Below, piece by piece: positions 8,115 through 18,624 of a stretch of DNA of 64,000 bases (within the stretch, counting starts at the first letter, position 1; each line of letters starts with the position of its first letter). A program made the position numbers and the translations under genes. The notes beneath the pieces are model-generated. The model worked only from the letters and a program-made list of their open reading frames with translations, searched no databases and was not told the DNA's origin. This stretch comes from Desulfuromonadales bacterium (lineage in GTDB: Bacteria; Desulfobacterota; Desulfuromonadia; Geobacterales; Pseudopelobacteraceae), in contig JAENWA010000003.1 in the NCBI GenBank assembly GCA_016650295.1, forward strand, positions 1 to 64,000, written 5' to 3'.

Positions 8115-10795
8115 GTAAAATACGTATTAGTAACCTGGCTGAGAGGCTGGGGCTGGAAACCCGGGAGGTAATTTCCCGACTTAAAGATATCGGTGTTGAT
8201 GCCAAAACCGCTACTTCGCTCGTTGACGAGGAGGTGGTCAGTAAGTTGGAAGCATCCAAATCAAAGAATAGTGATCCTGATGAAGTCAGGGTGACGACCA
8301 CCATTATCCGACGTCGTGCCAAAGTTGCGCCACTTGAGTCGACTGAACCCTCTGAACCCGCTGTAGAACTTGAACCGCCGGTTCCCGTTCAAATGGTAGA
8401 GAAGACTGAAAAGCCTTCAGCCGCTGAACCACCGGTTGTCATGGATTTTAAGCATGCCGTGAAGGCCCCCAAGGCTGAAGTTGTGACCGATGCTGTCCCC
8501 GTCGAGCCGTCTGTGGCGCCTGTTGAGCCGAACAAGGCCGGGCCGAATCAGGCTCGTATACTTGGGCGGATGGAAATCCCCGGTGTAACCAACCGACCTA
8601 CTCGGGTGGTTGCAAAGGACGCCCCCGCTTCTCCGTCACAACATCCAGCCGGAGCTCGCCCTGCAGCGACACGTCCGGGTGACTCGCGTCCGGCGCCAAC
8701 TCGCACCGGCGACGCTGGTCAGAGAAGGCCCGCAACAGCAGGCGCGGCAACGGAGATGGATCGTTCTCGCATGAAACAGGTACAGGTTGCTCCAGCTGCT
8801 CCCCCAGCTGGCGACAGCCGTCGCCCGGGCGCAAAAAAAGATGGTCCTTCGTTTGGACCTGATGCAGGCAAGGGAGGAAAAAAGAACGCCGCTCCCGCTA
8901 AAAAGAAAGAACAGCCCAGGAAACAGGAAATACTTGAGAAACGTGAACGGGTTTTCGATCCGGTTTATAAAGGATCGAAAAAACGCGGGAAAGAACGGGT
9001 AACAACAAATACCCGCGCTACTGAAATTACTATTCCCAAAGCGATCAAGCGCATCATCAAAATTTCCGAGACGATCAGTGTGGGTGAGTTGGCGAAGCGC
9101 ATGGGCATAAAAGCCAACGACCTGATCAAATCACTTATGAAGATGGGCATGATGGTGACTATCAACCATCCACTCGATTTTGATACTGCGGTGATTCTGG
9201 CCTCTGAATACAGTTATGAAGTTGAAAACGTAGCCGTGGATCTGGACGAAATTATTGAGTCGGTTCCTGATGCACCCGAAACGCTGGAAAAACGTCCTCC
9301 GGTTGTCACGATCATGGGCCATGTTGACCATGGAAAGACATCGCTGCTGGATGCCATCCGCGAAGCGAATGTCATTGCCGGTGAGGCTGGCGGCATCACC
9401 CAGCATATCGGCGCCTACGATGTGGAGCTGAACGGTCGCAAGATTACATTCCTTGATACGCCGGGACATGAGGCCTTTACCGCCATGCGTGCCCGTGGCG
9501 CCAAAGTGACCGATATTGTTGTGCTTGTTGTTGCTGCTGATGACGGGGTCATGCCTCAGACACGCGAGGCCATCAATCACTCCAAGGCGGCCGGGGTTCC
9601 TATAATTGTCGCAGTCAACAAGATTGACAAGCCGGATGCCCGTCCTGAACAGGTCAAGCGTGAACTGATGGAGTTCGGGTTGGTAGCATCGGAGTGGGGC
9701 GGCGATGCCACTATGGTGGAAGTGTCGGCCAAGAAGCGTCTGAACCTGGAAGAACTGCTGGAAATGATCCTGCTGCAGGCTGACGTGATGGAGCTGAAGG
9801 CAAATCCCAACAAGCAGGCCAAGGGAACCGTCGTTGAAGCCAAGTTGGATAAGGGTCGCGGCCCGGTTGCCACGGTTCTGGTTCAGGAAGGCACTCTCAA
9901 AAACGGCGATTACTGTGTAGTTGGCGTTCACTCCGGCCGTGTCCGTGCCATGCAGAATGATCGTGGCGAAAAGGTTCTCGAAGCCGGTCCTTCGATGCCG
10001 GTAGAGCTTGTCGGTCTTTCCGGTGTTCCGGATGCCGGTGATGTTTTCGTTGCAATGAAGGATGAGAAGCAGGCCAAGGAAATTGCAACCTTGCGACAGA
10101 TCAAATATCGTGAGGTCGAGTTGGCCAAGCACACCAAGTTGTCACTGGAAGATCTTTACAAGAAGATCCAGAGCGGCGAGGTCAAAGATCTCAATGTTAT
10201 TGTCAAAGGTGATGTGCATGGTTCAATTGAGGCAGTCAGCGAATCCCTGCGCAAGCTCTCTACCGATGCAGTCCGGCTCAACGTCCTGCATTCGGCGGTT
10301 GGCGCGGTCACCGAGACTGATGTCAACCTGGCAGCGGCATCCAACGCCATTATCATCGGCTTTAATGTCCGTCCGGAGGTCAAGGCCCAGGGAATGGCAG
10401 ATAAGGAAGGGGTTGACATCCGTCTTTACAGCATTATCTATGATGCGGTAGAGGATGTGAAGAAGGCCATGGAAGGTCTGCTGGCGCCGACCCTGAAGGA
10501 GAAATTCCTGGGAAGGGCCGAAATCCGCGAGGTTTTTTCGGTGCCCAAGATCGGAAATGTTGCCGGTTCCTATATCCTGGATGGTAAGGTGCTTCGTAAT
10601 TCGCAGGTACGACTGCTGCGTGACAATGTTGTGGTCTACGAAGGTAAGCTGTCTTCGCTGCGCCGCATCAAGGACGATGTCAAGGAAGTTGCCAGCGGAT
10701 ACGAGTGTGGTATCGGTCTGGAAAATTATAACGATATCAAGATTGGCGATATCATTGAAGCATTTGAAATCGAAAAGTTTGCCACCAAGTTATAG
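8111..10795 (+). CDS. infB: Translation initiation factor IF-2
   Basis: GTPase that brings initiator fMet-tRNA to the 30S subunit and promotes subunit joining. The 894 residues show an IF2_N helix-rich domain at the start ([23 protein letters not shown]), a long Ala/Pro/Arg/Lys-rich low-complexity linker (~70-300), and a second IF2_N (~310-360). The G domain follows (G1 GHVDHGKTS ~400, [16 protein letters not shown]), then domains II-IV. ATG overlaps the stop of the preceding gene (ATGA). A central member of the cluster; secure. Confidence 0.97.
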   Translation: MSKIRISNLAERLGLETREVISRLKDIGVDAKTATSLVDEEVVSKLEASKSKNSDPDEVRVTTTIIRRRAKVAPLESTEPSEPAVELEPPVPVQMVEKTEKPSAAEPPVVMDFKHAVKAPKAEVVTDAVPVEPSVAPVEPNKAGPNQARILGRMEIPGVTNRPTRVVAKDAPASPSQHPAGARPAATRPGDSRPAPTRTGDAGQRRPATAGAATEMDRSRMKQVQVAPAAPPAGDSRRPGAKKDGPSFGPDAGKGGKKNAAPAKKKEQPRKQEILEKRERVFDPVYKGSKKRGKERVTTNTRATEITIPKAIKRIIKISETISVGELAKRMGIKANDLIKSLMKMGMMVTINHPLDFDTAVILASEYSYEVENVAVDLDEIIESVPDAPETLEKRPPVVTIMGHVDHGKTSLLDAIREANVIAGEAGGITQHIGAYDVELNGRKITFLDTPGHEAFTAMRARGAKVTDIVVLVVAADDGVMPQTREAINHSKAAGVPIIVAVNKIDKPDARPEQVKRELMEFGLVASEWGGDATMVEVSAKKRLNLEELLEMILLQADVMELKANPNKQAKGTVVEAKLDKGRGPVATVLVQEGTLKNGDYCVVGVHSGRVRAMQNDRGEKVLEAGPSMPVELVGLSGVPDAGDVFVAMKDEKQAKEIATLRQIKYREVELAKHTKLSLEDLYKKIQSGEVKDLNVIVKGDVHGSIEAVSESLRKLSTDAVRLNVLHSAVGAVTETDVNLAAASNAIIIGFNVRPEVKAQGMADKEGVDIRLYSIIYDAVEDVKKAMEGLLAPTLKEKFLGRAEIREVFSVPKIGNVAGSYILDGKVLRNSQVRLLRDNVVVYEGKLSSLRRIKDDVKEVASGYECGIGLENYNDIKIGDIIEAFEIEKFATKL

Positions 10796-10842
10796 CGGCT
10801 CGGCTATTCAAAACACTGTGCACCCCTGACCCTGGATTTTTT

Positions 10843-11214
10843 ATGAAACATAAACGTTGTGATAAAGTTGCCGAAACTATCCGTGAAACGGTTTCCGCTA
10901 TTCTTTCGCGGGGACTCAATGATCCACGGATCGGTTTTGTCACCATAATAGCGGTTGAAGTGACGGTTGACCTGCGTCTGGCAAAGATATTCTTTACGGT
11001 GATCGGGGATGATCTTGCCAAGAAGAATACCGAAGCCGGCCTCAATAGCGCAAAAGGTCACATCCGTCGTGATCTTGGCAAGGTACTCTCCTTGCGCTTT
11101 CTGCCGGAGATTGTCTTCTGTTATGATCATTCGCAGGAATACGGTAACCGGATCGACACCATCCTCAGGGAGATTGACAAAGAGCATGACGGAGACGATA
11201 CAGAGCATCGTTGA
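10843..11214 (+). CDS. rbfA: 30S ribosome-binding factor RbfA
   Basis: Small KH-like protein assisting 16S rRNA 5'-end maturation and cold adaptation. The 123 residues match the family (RCDKVAETIRETVSAILSR, then DPRIGFVTIIAVEVTVDLRLAKIFFTV, and LSLRFLPEIVFCYD near the end). Its 3' end overlaps the start of nrnA by 29 bp. No good Shine-Dalgarno is visible before the ATG, suggesting dependence on upstream translation. Confidence 0.94.
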   Translation: MKHKRCDKVAETIRETVSAILSRGLNDPRIGFVTIIAVEVTVDLRLAKIFFTVIGDDLAKKNTEAGLNSAKGHIRRDLGKVLSLRFLPEIVFCYDHSQEYGNRIDTILREIDKEHDGDDTEHR

Positions 11215-12145
11215 AGAGATACGCAGCAACAAATCATTTCTACTGACTTCCCATGAAGGACCGGATGGGGATGCGCTTGGCTCTACGCTGGCGCTGGCTT
11301 CCATCCTGCGAAAAACCGGCAAGGACGTTGTGATTCACTTTCGTGATCCGGTTCCTGATTTGTACGGTTTTCTTCCCGGTGCAGACACGGTGCTTGCCCA
11401 TATTCCCGATCGTAATTTTGATATGGCTTTTGTGCTGGACATCGGTGAATTGAGCCGAGCCGGCAATGAATTCTGCAGTTTCAGCCGTAAAGGGAAGATT
11501 GTTAATCTCGACCATCATCTGGGTTGCGGAAACTTTGGAACCCACAATTTGATCGACCCCACCGCAGCAGCTACCGGTGTGCTGGTGTATCGTATCGCCT
11601 GCGCACTGGGATATCGTATCGATGCTGAAACCGCTCTCTGTCTGTACGTCTCCATTATTACCGATACCGGTTCTTTCCGCTATTCCAACGCCAACCGCGA
11701 GGCATTTACCATTGCCGGCGAGATGATCGAGTGCGGTGTGAATGCCTGGGATGTTGCCGAGCAACTTTACGAAAACCAGCCCCGCAAACGTCTTGAACTG
11801 CTGGCCCGCTGTCTTCCGACCCTGGAGGTGATCAAGGGGGGGCTGGCTGCCTCGGTGACTGTCAGCCTGGATATGTATGCCGATACCGGAGCCGATGCAG
11901 AATTGACGGATGGATTTGTGAACTATCCCCGTTCGATCAAGGGAGTGGAGGTCGCGATCTTCTTTCGACAGATTTCCGAGCAGAAGGTCAAGGTAGGATT
12001 CCGCTCCAAGGGCAAGGTTAATGTGGCTGTCTTTTCTGCTGCCTTGGGCGGCGGCGGGCATCATAATGCTGCCGGCTGCACGGTAGATGGAACGCTTGAT
12101 GAAGTAAAGAGCAAGGTCTACACCTTGATGGATGCTGTTCTTTGA
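11186..12145 (+). CDS. nrnA: DHH/DHHA1 phosphoesterase, NrnA-type (oligoribonuclease/pAp phosphatase)
   Basis: Degrades 2-5 nt RNA oligomers and dephosphorylates pAp in the characterised family. Motifs visible: SHEGPDGDALGS (metal-binding DxD), VLDIGEL, NLDHHLG (DHH), ITDTGSFRYSN and the DHHA1 signature GGGGHHNAAG. The start at 11186 gives 319 residues, the normal family length; longer readings would run into rbfA. It lies between rbfA and truB as in many bacteria. The truB start codon overlaps its stop. The dual enzymatic activity is inferred from family membership. Confidence 0.92.
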   Translation: MTETIQSIVEEIRSNKSFLLTSHEGPDGDALGSTLALASILRKTGKDVVIHFRDPVPDLYGFLPGADTVLAHIPDRNFDMAFVLDIGELSRAGNEFCSFSRKGKIVNLDHHLGCGNFGTHNLIDPTAAATGVLVYRIACALGYRIDAETALCLYVSIITDTGSFRYSNANREAFTIAGEMIECGVNAWDVAEQLYENQPRKRLELLARCLPTLEVIKGGLAASVTVSLDMYADTGADAELTDGFVNYPRSIKGVEVAIFFRQISEQKVKVGFRSKGKVNVAVFSAALGGGGHHNAAGCTVDGTLDEVKSKVYTLMDAVL

Positions 12146-13053
12146 TCAACGGATTCGTTGTTATCGACAAGCCGGCCGGCATCACCTCCCATGACGTGGT
12201 CAGCCGCGTTCGCAGGATTCTCGGTACACGCAAGGTCGGTCATACCGGTACCCTTGATCCCTTTGCAACCGGCGTTCTTCCGGTGGCGGTCAACGACGGA
12301 ACCAAGGCTATCCCCTTTCTTGATGAAGGTTCCAAGACTTACGAAGCCGTCATGCAGTTGGGGGTGGCAACCGACACCCTTGATATGACCGGTGCGGTTA
12401 TACGGGAAGCTGAGTGGCAGACGATCACCCGGGCACAGGTTGAATCTGAACTGAAGAAATTTACCGGCCACCTCAGCCAGATACCGCCCATGTATTCAGC
12501 CATCAAACGTGACGGTCAACCGTTGTACAAACTAGCCCGCCAAGGACAGGTGGTTGAACGAACCCCGCGTGAAATCAATATATTCTCCCTTGAACTGCTC
12601 TCATTTACTCCGCCGTTTGTCGGATTCCGGGTTGTCTGTTCACGCGGCACCTATGTCCGGACGCTGGCTGATGATATCGGCAGCAGTCTGGGCTGCTGCG
12701 CCGCTCTCAAGGAACTGCGCAGGACCGCCAGCGGGCCCTTTGATATTTCCAACGCGGTTACGTTGGAAGGGCTTGAGGAAGCCTGCCGGATTGGTACGCA
12801 GGCAGATCTGTCATTGAGCCCTTGTGCCGCGCTTGCTCACCTGCCTGAATTTCCTTTGGATGATACCGGAATTGCGCTTGTCAGGCACGGCAGGGCACCG
12901 GGATGGCATGACCTGGCAGCGTCTTTTGTAACGGGATACAACGATGGAGATCTTGTTCGACTGACGCGGGACCGGGAACTGCTTGCTGTTGCCCAATACC
13001 GCTCTGCCGGCGATGCAGAACCGAGGATAATCTTGAAGCGTGTTTTCATGTAA
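12142..13053 (+). CDS. truB: tRNA pseudouridine(55) synthase TruB
   Basis: Isomerises U55 in the T-loop of tRNAs. The catalytic Asp lies in GHTGTLDPFATGVLP (residues ~34-48). Other family blocks are KTYEAVMQLGVATDT, PPMYSAIKRDGQPLYKLAR and CSRGTYVRTLADDIG, with a C-terminal PUA-like region. Start is TTG at 12142, overlapping the nrnA stop (TTGA), so initiation is probably by translational coupling. Length of 303 residues is typical. Confidence 0.94.
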   Translation: MINGFVVIDKPAGITSHDVVSRVRRILGTRKVGHTGTLDPFATGVLPVAVNDGTKAIPFLDEGSKTYEAVMQLGVATDTLDMTGAVIREAEWQTITRAQVESELKKFTGHLSQIPPMYSAIKRDGQPLYKLARQGQVVERTPREINIFSLELLSFTPPFVGFRVVCSRGTYVRTLADDIGSSLGCCAALKELRRTASGPFDISNAVTLEGLEEACRIGTQADLSLSPCAALAHLPEFPLDDTGIALVRHGRAPGWHDLAASFVTGYNDGDLVRLTRDRELLAVAQYRSAGDAEPRIILKRVFM

Positions 13054-13172
13054 GTTAATGCTTTACATGAGGATGCTGGTGTGGTATCAATTCTGCTTAC
13101 AGTTATGTAAAGTGCATATTCTAAGTGGACTACTAAGTAACGCAGATCGTACATACAAAGGAGGTGTTAGCA

Positions 13173-13439
13173 GTGCTGGCAACCGAAAAGAAGCAGGAAA
13201 TCATCAATACTTTCAAAAAACATGACACAGACACAGGTTCTCCCGAGGTGCAGATCGCCATTCTTACCAACCGGATAACCTATCTCACCGAGCACTTCAA
13301 GATTCACAAGAAGGACCACCACAGCCGCAGAGGGCTGCTGAAGCTTGTCGGCCAGAGGCGTCGTCTTCTGGATTACCTCAAGGGTAAAGAGGTAGACAGG
13401 TACAAAAAGGTGATCGAGCAACTCGGCATACGCAGGTAA
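13173..13439 (+). CDS. rpsO: 30S ribosomal protein S15
   Basis: 88-residue S15, binding the central domain of 16S rRNA. It contains [33 protein letters not shown] and the C-terminal LGIRR. Start is GTG at 13173: the GTG nine bases earlier overlaps the perfect Shine-Dalgarno AAAGGAGG (13158-13165) and would be unusable. A ~100-bp leader between truB and rpsO may carry the autoregulatory structure often found before rpsO, but I could not define it. Confidence 0.95.
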   Translation: MLATEKKQEIINTFKKHDTDTGSPEVQIAILTNRITYLTEHFKIHKKDHHSRRGLLKLVGQRRRLLDYLKGKEVDRYKKVIEQLGIRR

Positions 13440-13444
13440 TAAAC

Positions 13445-13484
13445 GGGCACTCTTCCGGCTTGGAGCCGTGAGAGTGCCTTTTTA
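13445..13484 (+). terminator. Intrinsic terminator after rpsO
   Basis: GGCACTCT (13446-13453) pairs with AGAGTGCC (13471-13478), with inner pairing CCGGCT/AGCCG, followed by TTTTTA. It probably makes pnp expression partly independent. Confidence 0.85.
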
Positions 13485-13507
13485 TTGTACTGAATGCTGA
13501 AGATGAA

Positions 13508-13535
13508 AAGAGGGCTTTCCGGCCCTTTTTATTTT
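13508..13535 (+). terminator. Second, weaker terminator-like hairpin before pnp
   Basis: AGGGC (13511-13515) with GCCCT (13522-13526) and a T tract. Tandem to the preceding terminator in the rpsO-pnp gap. Confidence 0.5.
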
Positions 13536-13620
13536 TGTTGGGGACGTGGGTAGAGTCCCATGCATCTATTGGCATGGGGTTGTAGCGACGGCCCCAACGC
13601 AACAACGACAGGAGAATATT

Positions 13621-15729
13621 ATGGAACATGTTGTAAACGTTGAGTTCGCCGGCAGGACCGTCAGCATAGCCACCGGCAAGATGGCCAAGCAGGCCAACGG
13701 TGCCGTGATGGTAAGAAGCGGCGACACGATGGTTCTCGTAACCGCCGTGGCCCAAAAGGAAGCCAAAGAGGGGCAGGATTTCTTCCCCTTGACCGTCAAT
13801 TACACCGAAAAAGCCTATGCAGGCGGCAAGATTCCCGGCAGCTTTTTCAAGCGCGAAGCACGCCCCTCAGACCCTGAAACCCTGATCTGCCGTTTGATCG
13901 ACCGTCCGATCCGTCCGCTCTTTCCCGAAAACTTCCTTAATGACACCCAGATCATGGCAACCGTCGTCTCCGCCGACAAGGACAATGATCCCGGTATCCT
14001 TTCCATGCTGGGCGCTTCGGCAGCCCTGATGATCTCCGACATCCCCTTTCAGGGACCAATCGCCGGCGTCAAGGTCGGGCGGGTAGACGGCAAGCTGATC
14101 TGTAACCCCAGCGCCGAAGAACTTCTGAACAGTGATCTGGAAATTGTAGTTGCAGCAAGCCGCGATGCGGTCATCATGGTTGAGGGAGAGGCGAAATTCG
14201 TATCCGAGGCTGACCTGCTGGATGCGGTCTTCTTTGCCAAGGAAGCGATGCTGCCTTTGATCGAGGCTCAGGAAAAGCTTCAGAAATTGGCCGGTGTCGC
14301 CAAGCGCGCAGTTGCAGCAGTGACCGTGAATGAGCCTTTACTGGCCAGGGTGCGTGAACTGGCCTATGACCGCATGGCTGAAGCGGTCAAGATCAAATCC
14401 AAACAGGAACGTCACATCCAGATCGATCTGGTAAAGGCAGAAACCATCGAGTCGCTCAAGGAAGAGTTCGAGGGGAGCTCCAAGCAGATCAAGGGCTTCC
14501 TGGGTGACTTCGAGTATGAGCGCGTCCGTGCCGACGTCCTTGACACCGGTATCCGCATCGATGGCCGTGATACGGTCACCATCCGCCCGATTGCCACGGA
14601 AGCCGGTCTGCTGCCCCGCACCCATGGTTCGGCTCTGTTTACCCGTGGCGAGACCCAGGCACTGGTTACCGCCACACTGGGTACCTCCAGCGACGAACAG
14701 CGCATGGACTCGCTGTATGGCGAGTATCGCAAGCGCTTCCTGCTGCATTACAACTTCCCTCCGTTTTCAGTTGGCGAAACCAGCTTCCGCCTGGGACCGG
14801 GTCGTCGCGAGATCGGTCACGGCATGCTGGCTGAACGTGCTCTTTCGGCTGTTCTGCCCAAGCATGACGACTTCCCTTATACCATCCGTATCGTTTCCGA
14901 GACCCTGGAGAGCAACGGTTCCTCCTCAATGGCTGCGGTCTGTGGCGGCTGTATGTCGCTGATGGATGCCGGAGTCCCGATCATCTCACCGGTGGCTGGT
15001 ATCGCCATGGGCTTGATCAAGGAAGGCGACAAGGTCGCCATCCTGTCCGATATCCTGGGTGACGAAGATCACTTGGGCGATATGGACTTCAAGGTGGCCG
15101 GAACAGTCGATGGTGTTACGGCACTGCAGATGGATATCAAGATCGGCGGAGTAACCAGAGAGATCATGCAGAAGGCCCTCAGCCAGGCTCGTGAAGCTCG
15201 TTTGCACATCCTTGGCAAGATGGCTGAGACACTGGCCGCACCGCGTCCCGAGATGTCACCCTTTGCACCGCGCATTACCACCATCTGGGTCAAGACCGAC
15301 AAGATCCGCGACGTCATCGGCACCGGCGGCAAGAATATCCGCAACATCACCGAGACCACCGGTGTTACGGTCGATATCGATGATACCGGCCGCATCAACA
15401 TCGCCAGCACCAGCAAGGAAGCCTGCGATCTGGCCATCCAGATGATCCGCGGCCTGACGGAGGATGCCGAAGAGGGCCGCCTCTACATGGGTGTCGTCAA
15501 AAAGATCATGGATTTCGGCGCATTCGTAGAGATTATGCCCGGCACCGACGGACTGGTGCATATTTCGGAGCTGGATACCGCCAGGGTCAAGGTTGTAACC
15601 GACGTTCTCAATGAAGGTGACAAGGTTCTGGTTAAATGTATCGGCGTCGATAAAAACGGCAAGATCAAGCTTTCCCGCAAAGAGGCGCTGGGTCTTAATC
15701 TTGATGGGTCAAAGGTGGATCAGGGCTAG
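13621..15729 (+). CDS. pnp: Polyribonucleotide nucleotidyltransferase (PNPase)
   Basis: Phosphorolytic 3'-5' exoribonuclease of the RNA degradosome. Two RNase PH domains (~1-215 and ~310-540) flank an all-helical domain. A KH domain (~555-610, [24 protein letters not shown]) and an S1 domain (~620-690, [30 protein letters not shown]) follow. Start ATG at 13621 with AGGAGA upstream gives 702 residues, the standard size; the upstream in-frame extension holds no conserved sequence. It closes the conserved cluster. Confidence 0.97.
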   Translation: MEHVVNVEFAGRTVSIATGKMAKQANGAVMVRSGDTMVLVTAVAQKEAKEGQDFFPLTVNYTEKAYAGGKIPGSFFKREARPSDPETLICRLIDRPIRPLFPENFLNDTQIMATVVSADKDNDPGILSMLGASAALMISDIPFQGPIAGVKVGRVDGKLICNPSAEELLNSDLEIVVAASRDAVIMVEGEAKFVSEADLLDAVFFAKEAMLPLIEAQEKLQKLAGVAKRAVAAVTVNEPLLARVRELAYDRMAEAVKIKSKQERHIQIDLVKAETIESLKEEFEGSSKQIKGFLGDFEYERVRADVLDTGIRIDGRDTVTIRPIATEAGLLPRTHGSALFTRGETQALVTATLGTSSDEQRMDSLYGEYRKRFLLHYNFPPFSVGETSFRLGPGRREIGHGMLAERALSAVLPKHDDFPYTIRIVSETLESNGSSSMAAVCGGCMSLMDAGVPIISPVAGIAMGLIKEGDKVAILSDILGDEDHLGDMDFKVAGTVDGVTALQMDIKIGGVTREIMQKALSQAREARLHILGKMAETLAAPRPEMSPFAPRITTIWVKTDKIRDVIGTGGKNIRNITETTGVTVDIDDTGRINIASTSKEACDLAIQMIRGLTEDAEEGRLYMGVVKKIMDFGAFVEIMPGTDGLVHISELDTARVKVVTDVLNEGDKVLVKCIGVDKNGKIKLSRKEALGLNLDGSKVDQG

Positions 15730-15766
15730 TCCGACTGATTATCCGTAATAAACTGTTGAAGCTTGA

Positions 15767-15798
15767 AAAGGCGGAGCGAAATGCTCCGCCTTTTTTTT
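15767..15798 (+). terminator. Intrinsic terminator after pnp
   Basis: AAAGGCGGAGC (15767-15777) pairs with GCTCCGCCTTT (15783-15793), followed by T residues. It ends the large translation operon. Confidence 0.92.
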
Positions 15799-15963
15799 GT
15801 CTTTGGCCTTCAACAGAGAATCTTGTATCGAGGATTGCTGTTCTCGACATTTTGATATTCTTCATGTAGTTATTCATATAAAATGTCGTTTTATGGATGG
15901 GCTAACGTCATCCATCAGCCTCACATCAATAACCGGCAGGAGTCATAAACAGGAGGAACCATT

Positions 15964-17061
15964 ATGTTTAAGAAAGCATTAGGCTGTTTGTTGATGGTCG
16001 GCGTTGTTCTTGTGTCCCTGCCCAGCACGTGCTTTGCGTGGGGCCGCGCCGAGGTCGACGCGCAATGCAGAGCAAACAACGCTACATACAGCACGAGTAG
16101 CCAGCGGTGTGTTTGCAATTCGGGATACACTGAATCCGGAGGCACTTGTGTGCCATCCGGTGGAAGCTCTGGAAGTTCCGGTGGGGGCTCTGGCAGATCA
16201 ACCTATGACTATGAGGCAGAGCGGCGCGCACAGGAGCAGGCAGAGGCCGCGCGTCGTGCTGAAGAAGAACGCCAGGCTGAGCTTGAACGGCAGCGCAGAG
16301 AAGCTGAAAATAAACGCATCATGGAACAAGCCGAAAGGAATAGAAAATTTCTGGAAGACCGTGATGCCGCCGGCGCCTCCCTGCGCGGCTCAACCGGTGC
16401 CGGTGCCGTTCCGGTAGGGTCGAACGGCACGGGCTTGCGCGGTTCGACGGGCACTGCTGCCGCTTCAGGCGGCTCCGGCTTGCGTGGCAGCAGCGCGGAC
16501 ACCGGTCTCCGTGGCTTGAAAACCGGGGCAACGCCAGAGCCCAACCTCGATCCCATGGTAGTGGATGCGCGTAATGTGCCGTCAGGTTTGCCGGCATCCG
16601 TCGAAAAGGCCATCCCCCAGACGCCGGCCGGAGACCGCGTCCGCAAGGGATTTCAGGCTTTTGTCGAACATGATTGGGCGGTTGCGCTGGCCTGGTTCAA
16701 GGATGCGCTCAACCACGAACCCGGCAGCCCCGGTCTCCAGCGTCTGGTTGATCTGGCACAATTCACTCTGCGAAGACAGGGTGAGCCTGCGGTAAAGCCG
16801 ACTGGTGCCGGGAAGTCGACTTCGAGCGGGGAAAAAGACAAGATGCACAAAACAGGGATCAGCCAAGAACTATTTGAAGCAATGGATGGTTACTATAAAG
16901 CTAACCCGCCAAATTATTTCAAGAGCAGCAAAAAGTTTCAGTCCGATGAGGAATGGTTGAAAGAGAAAGATCCGGCATGGAAGACTTTTTTCCGGATGCT
17001 TACGCCCAAGCTTAAGGTTAAGGAAAATGGAGACGTAATGAGTTCAGGTATTCGAGGATGA
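15964..17061 (+). CDS. Secreted protein with EGF-like start, coiled coil, LRGS repeats and TPR-like region
   Basis: Function unknown. Signal peptide MFKKALGCLLMVGVV...TCFA (cut near residue 23). Residues ~30-70 have four cysteines spaced as in an EGF-like loop (C-x13-C-x-C-x11-C), followed by a Ser/Gly linker. Residues ~82-130 are an Ala/Glu/Arg-rich coiled coil. Residues ~138-185 carry repeats of LRGSTG/LRGS type, and ~220-265 a TPR-like segment (GFQAFVEHDWAVALAWFKDALNHEPGSPG). Start ATG has AGGAGGAACC upstream. It heads a small group of exported proteins that includes a truncated and a frameshifted ankyrin gene. Confidence 0.82.
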   Translation: MFKKALGCLLMVGVVLVSLPSTCFAWGRAEVDAQCRANNATYSTSSQRCVCNSGYTESGGTCVPSGGSSGSSGGGSGRSTYDYEAERRAQEQAEAARRAEEERQAELERQRREAENKRIMEQAERNRKFLEDRDAAGASLRGSTGAGAVPVGSNGTGLRGSTGTAAASGGSGLRGSSADTGLRGLKTGATPEPNLDPMVVDARNVPSGLPASVEKAIPQTPAGDRVRKGFQAFVEHDWAVALAWFKDALNHEPGSPGLQRLVDLAQFTLRRQGEPAVKPTGAGKSTSSGEKDKMHKTGISQELFEAMDGYYKANPPNYFKSSKKFQSDEEWLKEKDPAWKTFFRMLTPKLKVKENGDVMSSGIRG

Positions 17062-17124
17062 GATTCTGATGGTCACCGCCATCCAACATTCTTTTGAAAA
17101 TTCATTCCTAAAATGGAGGTTATC

Positions 17125-17316
17125 ATGTTGAAACAGATTGTTTTGGGAATAGTGCTGCTTGCGGGTTTGCAGGTCGGGACGGATTGGGCGGACGAAGCGT
17201 TGAACAATGCCCTGTTTGAGGCGATCTTCGCTGGCAATTATCAGGAAGTACAGTCGCTGCTTTCGCGCGGCGCCAACCCGAATGTGGCATTGAGTGAAAT
17301 TAAAGGGAAGGTATGA
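17125..17316 (+). CDS. Short exported protein, truncated ankyrin-repeat paralogue
   Basis: 63 residues: a signal peptide (MLKQIVLGIVLLAGLQVGTDWA) followed by DEALNNALFEAIFAGNYQEVQSLLSRGANPNVA, a single first ankyrin-type repeat. The same ADEALN...LL-GA-N opening occurs in the neighbouring frameshifted ankyrin gene, so this looks like the remaining 5' end of a duplicated gene. ATG at 17125 has TGGAGG 8 nt upstream. It may be expressed but is probably a relic. Confidence 0.55.
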   Translation: MLKQIVLGIVLLAGLQVGTDWADEALNNALFEAIFAGNYQEVQSLLSRGANPNVALSEIKGKV

Positions 17317-17318
17317 CC

Positions 17319-18600
17319 ATGAGACAAAGCATTGTATTATTGGGTATTCTTGCGCTGGCTGCGCCGCTTGTTGCCCTAGCTGCTGAGCCCGCATGGTGGA
17401 CACAGCAAAAAAAGCAAGTGTGGGCTATCTTCGAGTTTGGCTTATAACATATGGGTGTCGCAGGGATCGCCGTGCAATTCCGGGACAACATCTTCGAGTT
17501 CGACATCGAGTGGCGGTTCGATCGGCACGATTTCTCGGGCGGATGAAGCGTTGAACAAAACTCTGTTTCTTGAATTGCTGGGATGTAATAAAGATAATAA
17601 AGAAAAAGTTGAGGCACTGCTAGCTAAAGGTGCGGATGTGAATGCAAGGGAAGGTAGAGGCTATACGCCGCTGCTTCTTGCAGCTAGTCATAAGAATTGT
17701 TATGAAGTTGTCGAGCTTCTCATCGTCAAAGGAGCGGATGTGAATGCCAAGCATAATAAAGACAATTTTATTGAAAGTGGCAATACCCCGCTGCTAAATG
17801 CGGCCCGTGAGGGCAGTAAGGAAATCGTTGAGCTTCTCATCACCAAGGGCGCGGATGTGAATGCGAAAAATGATGACCAAGGCTGGACTCCGCTGCACAG
17901 GGCAGCCCAAGAGGGTAATAAGGAGGTCGCTGAGTTTCTAATATCTAGAGGTGCGGATGTGAATGCAAAATCTAAATATGGCTCTACCCCGCTGCACAGT
18001 GCGGCCAAAGAGGGCCACAAGAAAGTCGTTGAGCTTCTCATCTCCAGAGGCGCGGACCTGAATGCAACAGAAGCTAAAGTTGGCTCTACCCCGCTGCGTG
18101 TAGCGGACAAAAAGGGCAAGAAGGAAGTCGTTGTACTTCTTCAGGCCGCTATGCAGAAGCAGGAGGAACTGACGACGCTTCTTCAGTCCGGCAATCAGCG
18201 CGAAACCTTCAACCAGGTGATGGCGGACTACAAGGGCCGCGTCATGAGTGACTCTATCCGCCGCCCGTTCATTACCCTTTCCGCAAAGATCAAACCCGCG
18301 CCCGAAGTGCCTGAAGAGGCCCGCAAATACCTGGTTCGCGGGAATGCCCTGTTGGGAGATGCCAAGAATACGGGTGAGGCCCGCGCCGCGATAACGGAAT
18401 ATCAAAACGCCCTGTTGGCCGCGCCGTGGTGGGGGGATGCCTATTATAATCTTTCCAAGGCGCAGGAACTGGCGGGTGACCTGGACGGCACCATCTCCTC
18501 CATGCAGTATTACCTCCTTACCGAGCCGCAGGACAAGCGTGAGGCACAGGACAGGCTCTATGCCATCGAGGCCAAGCGCGACAAGGTGAGAGGGAAGTGA
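17319..18600 (+). pseudogene. Secreted ankyrin-repeat/TPR protein gene with a +1 frameshift near its start
   Basis: ATG at 17319 opens a signal peptide (MRQSIVLLGILALAAPLVALA, then EPAWWTQQKK) that runs into a stop after 42 codons. The rest continues without interruption in the +1 frame (...GLSSSLAYNIWVSQGSPCNSG), with no credible start of its own. The shift falls at or just after an A7 run (17407-17413); removing one base restores one protein of ~425 residues. The body has about six ankyrin repeats (GADVNAK...TPLHRAAQEGNKEV), then a helical TPR-like tail (~290-380). A real mutation, phase variation or a sequencing error are all possible. Confidence 0.75.
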
Positions 18601-18624
18601 GGCGGGTTAGAGGGAGACGTAAGG

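Noticed and set aside
13164-13172. GTG at 13164 as rpsO start
   Set aside because: It overlaps the Shine-Dalgarno sequence; the next GTG (13173) gives the standard 88-residue S15.
17406-17414. A AAA AAG heptamer in the ankyrin gene as a programmed -1 frameshift site
   Set aside because: The heptamer is in the correct phase for -1 slippage, but the downstream ankyrin frame is +1 relative to the signal-peptide frame, so -1 slippage would not join them.
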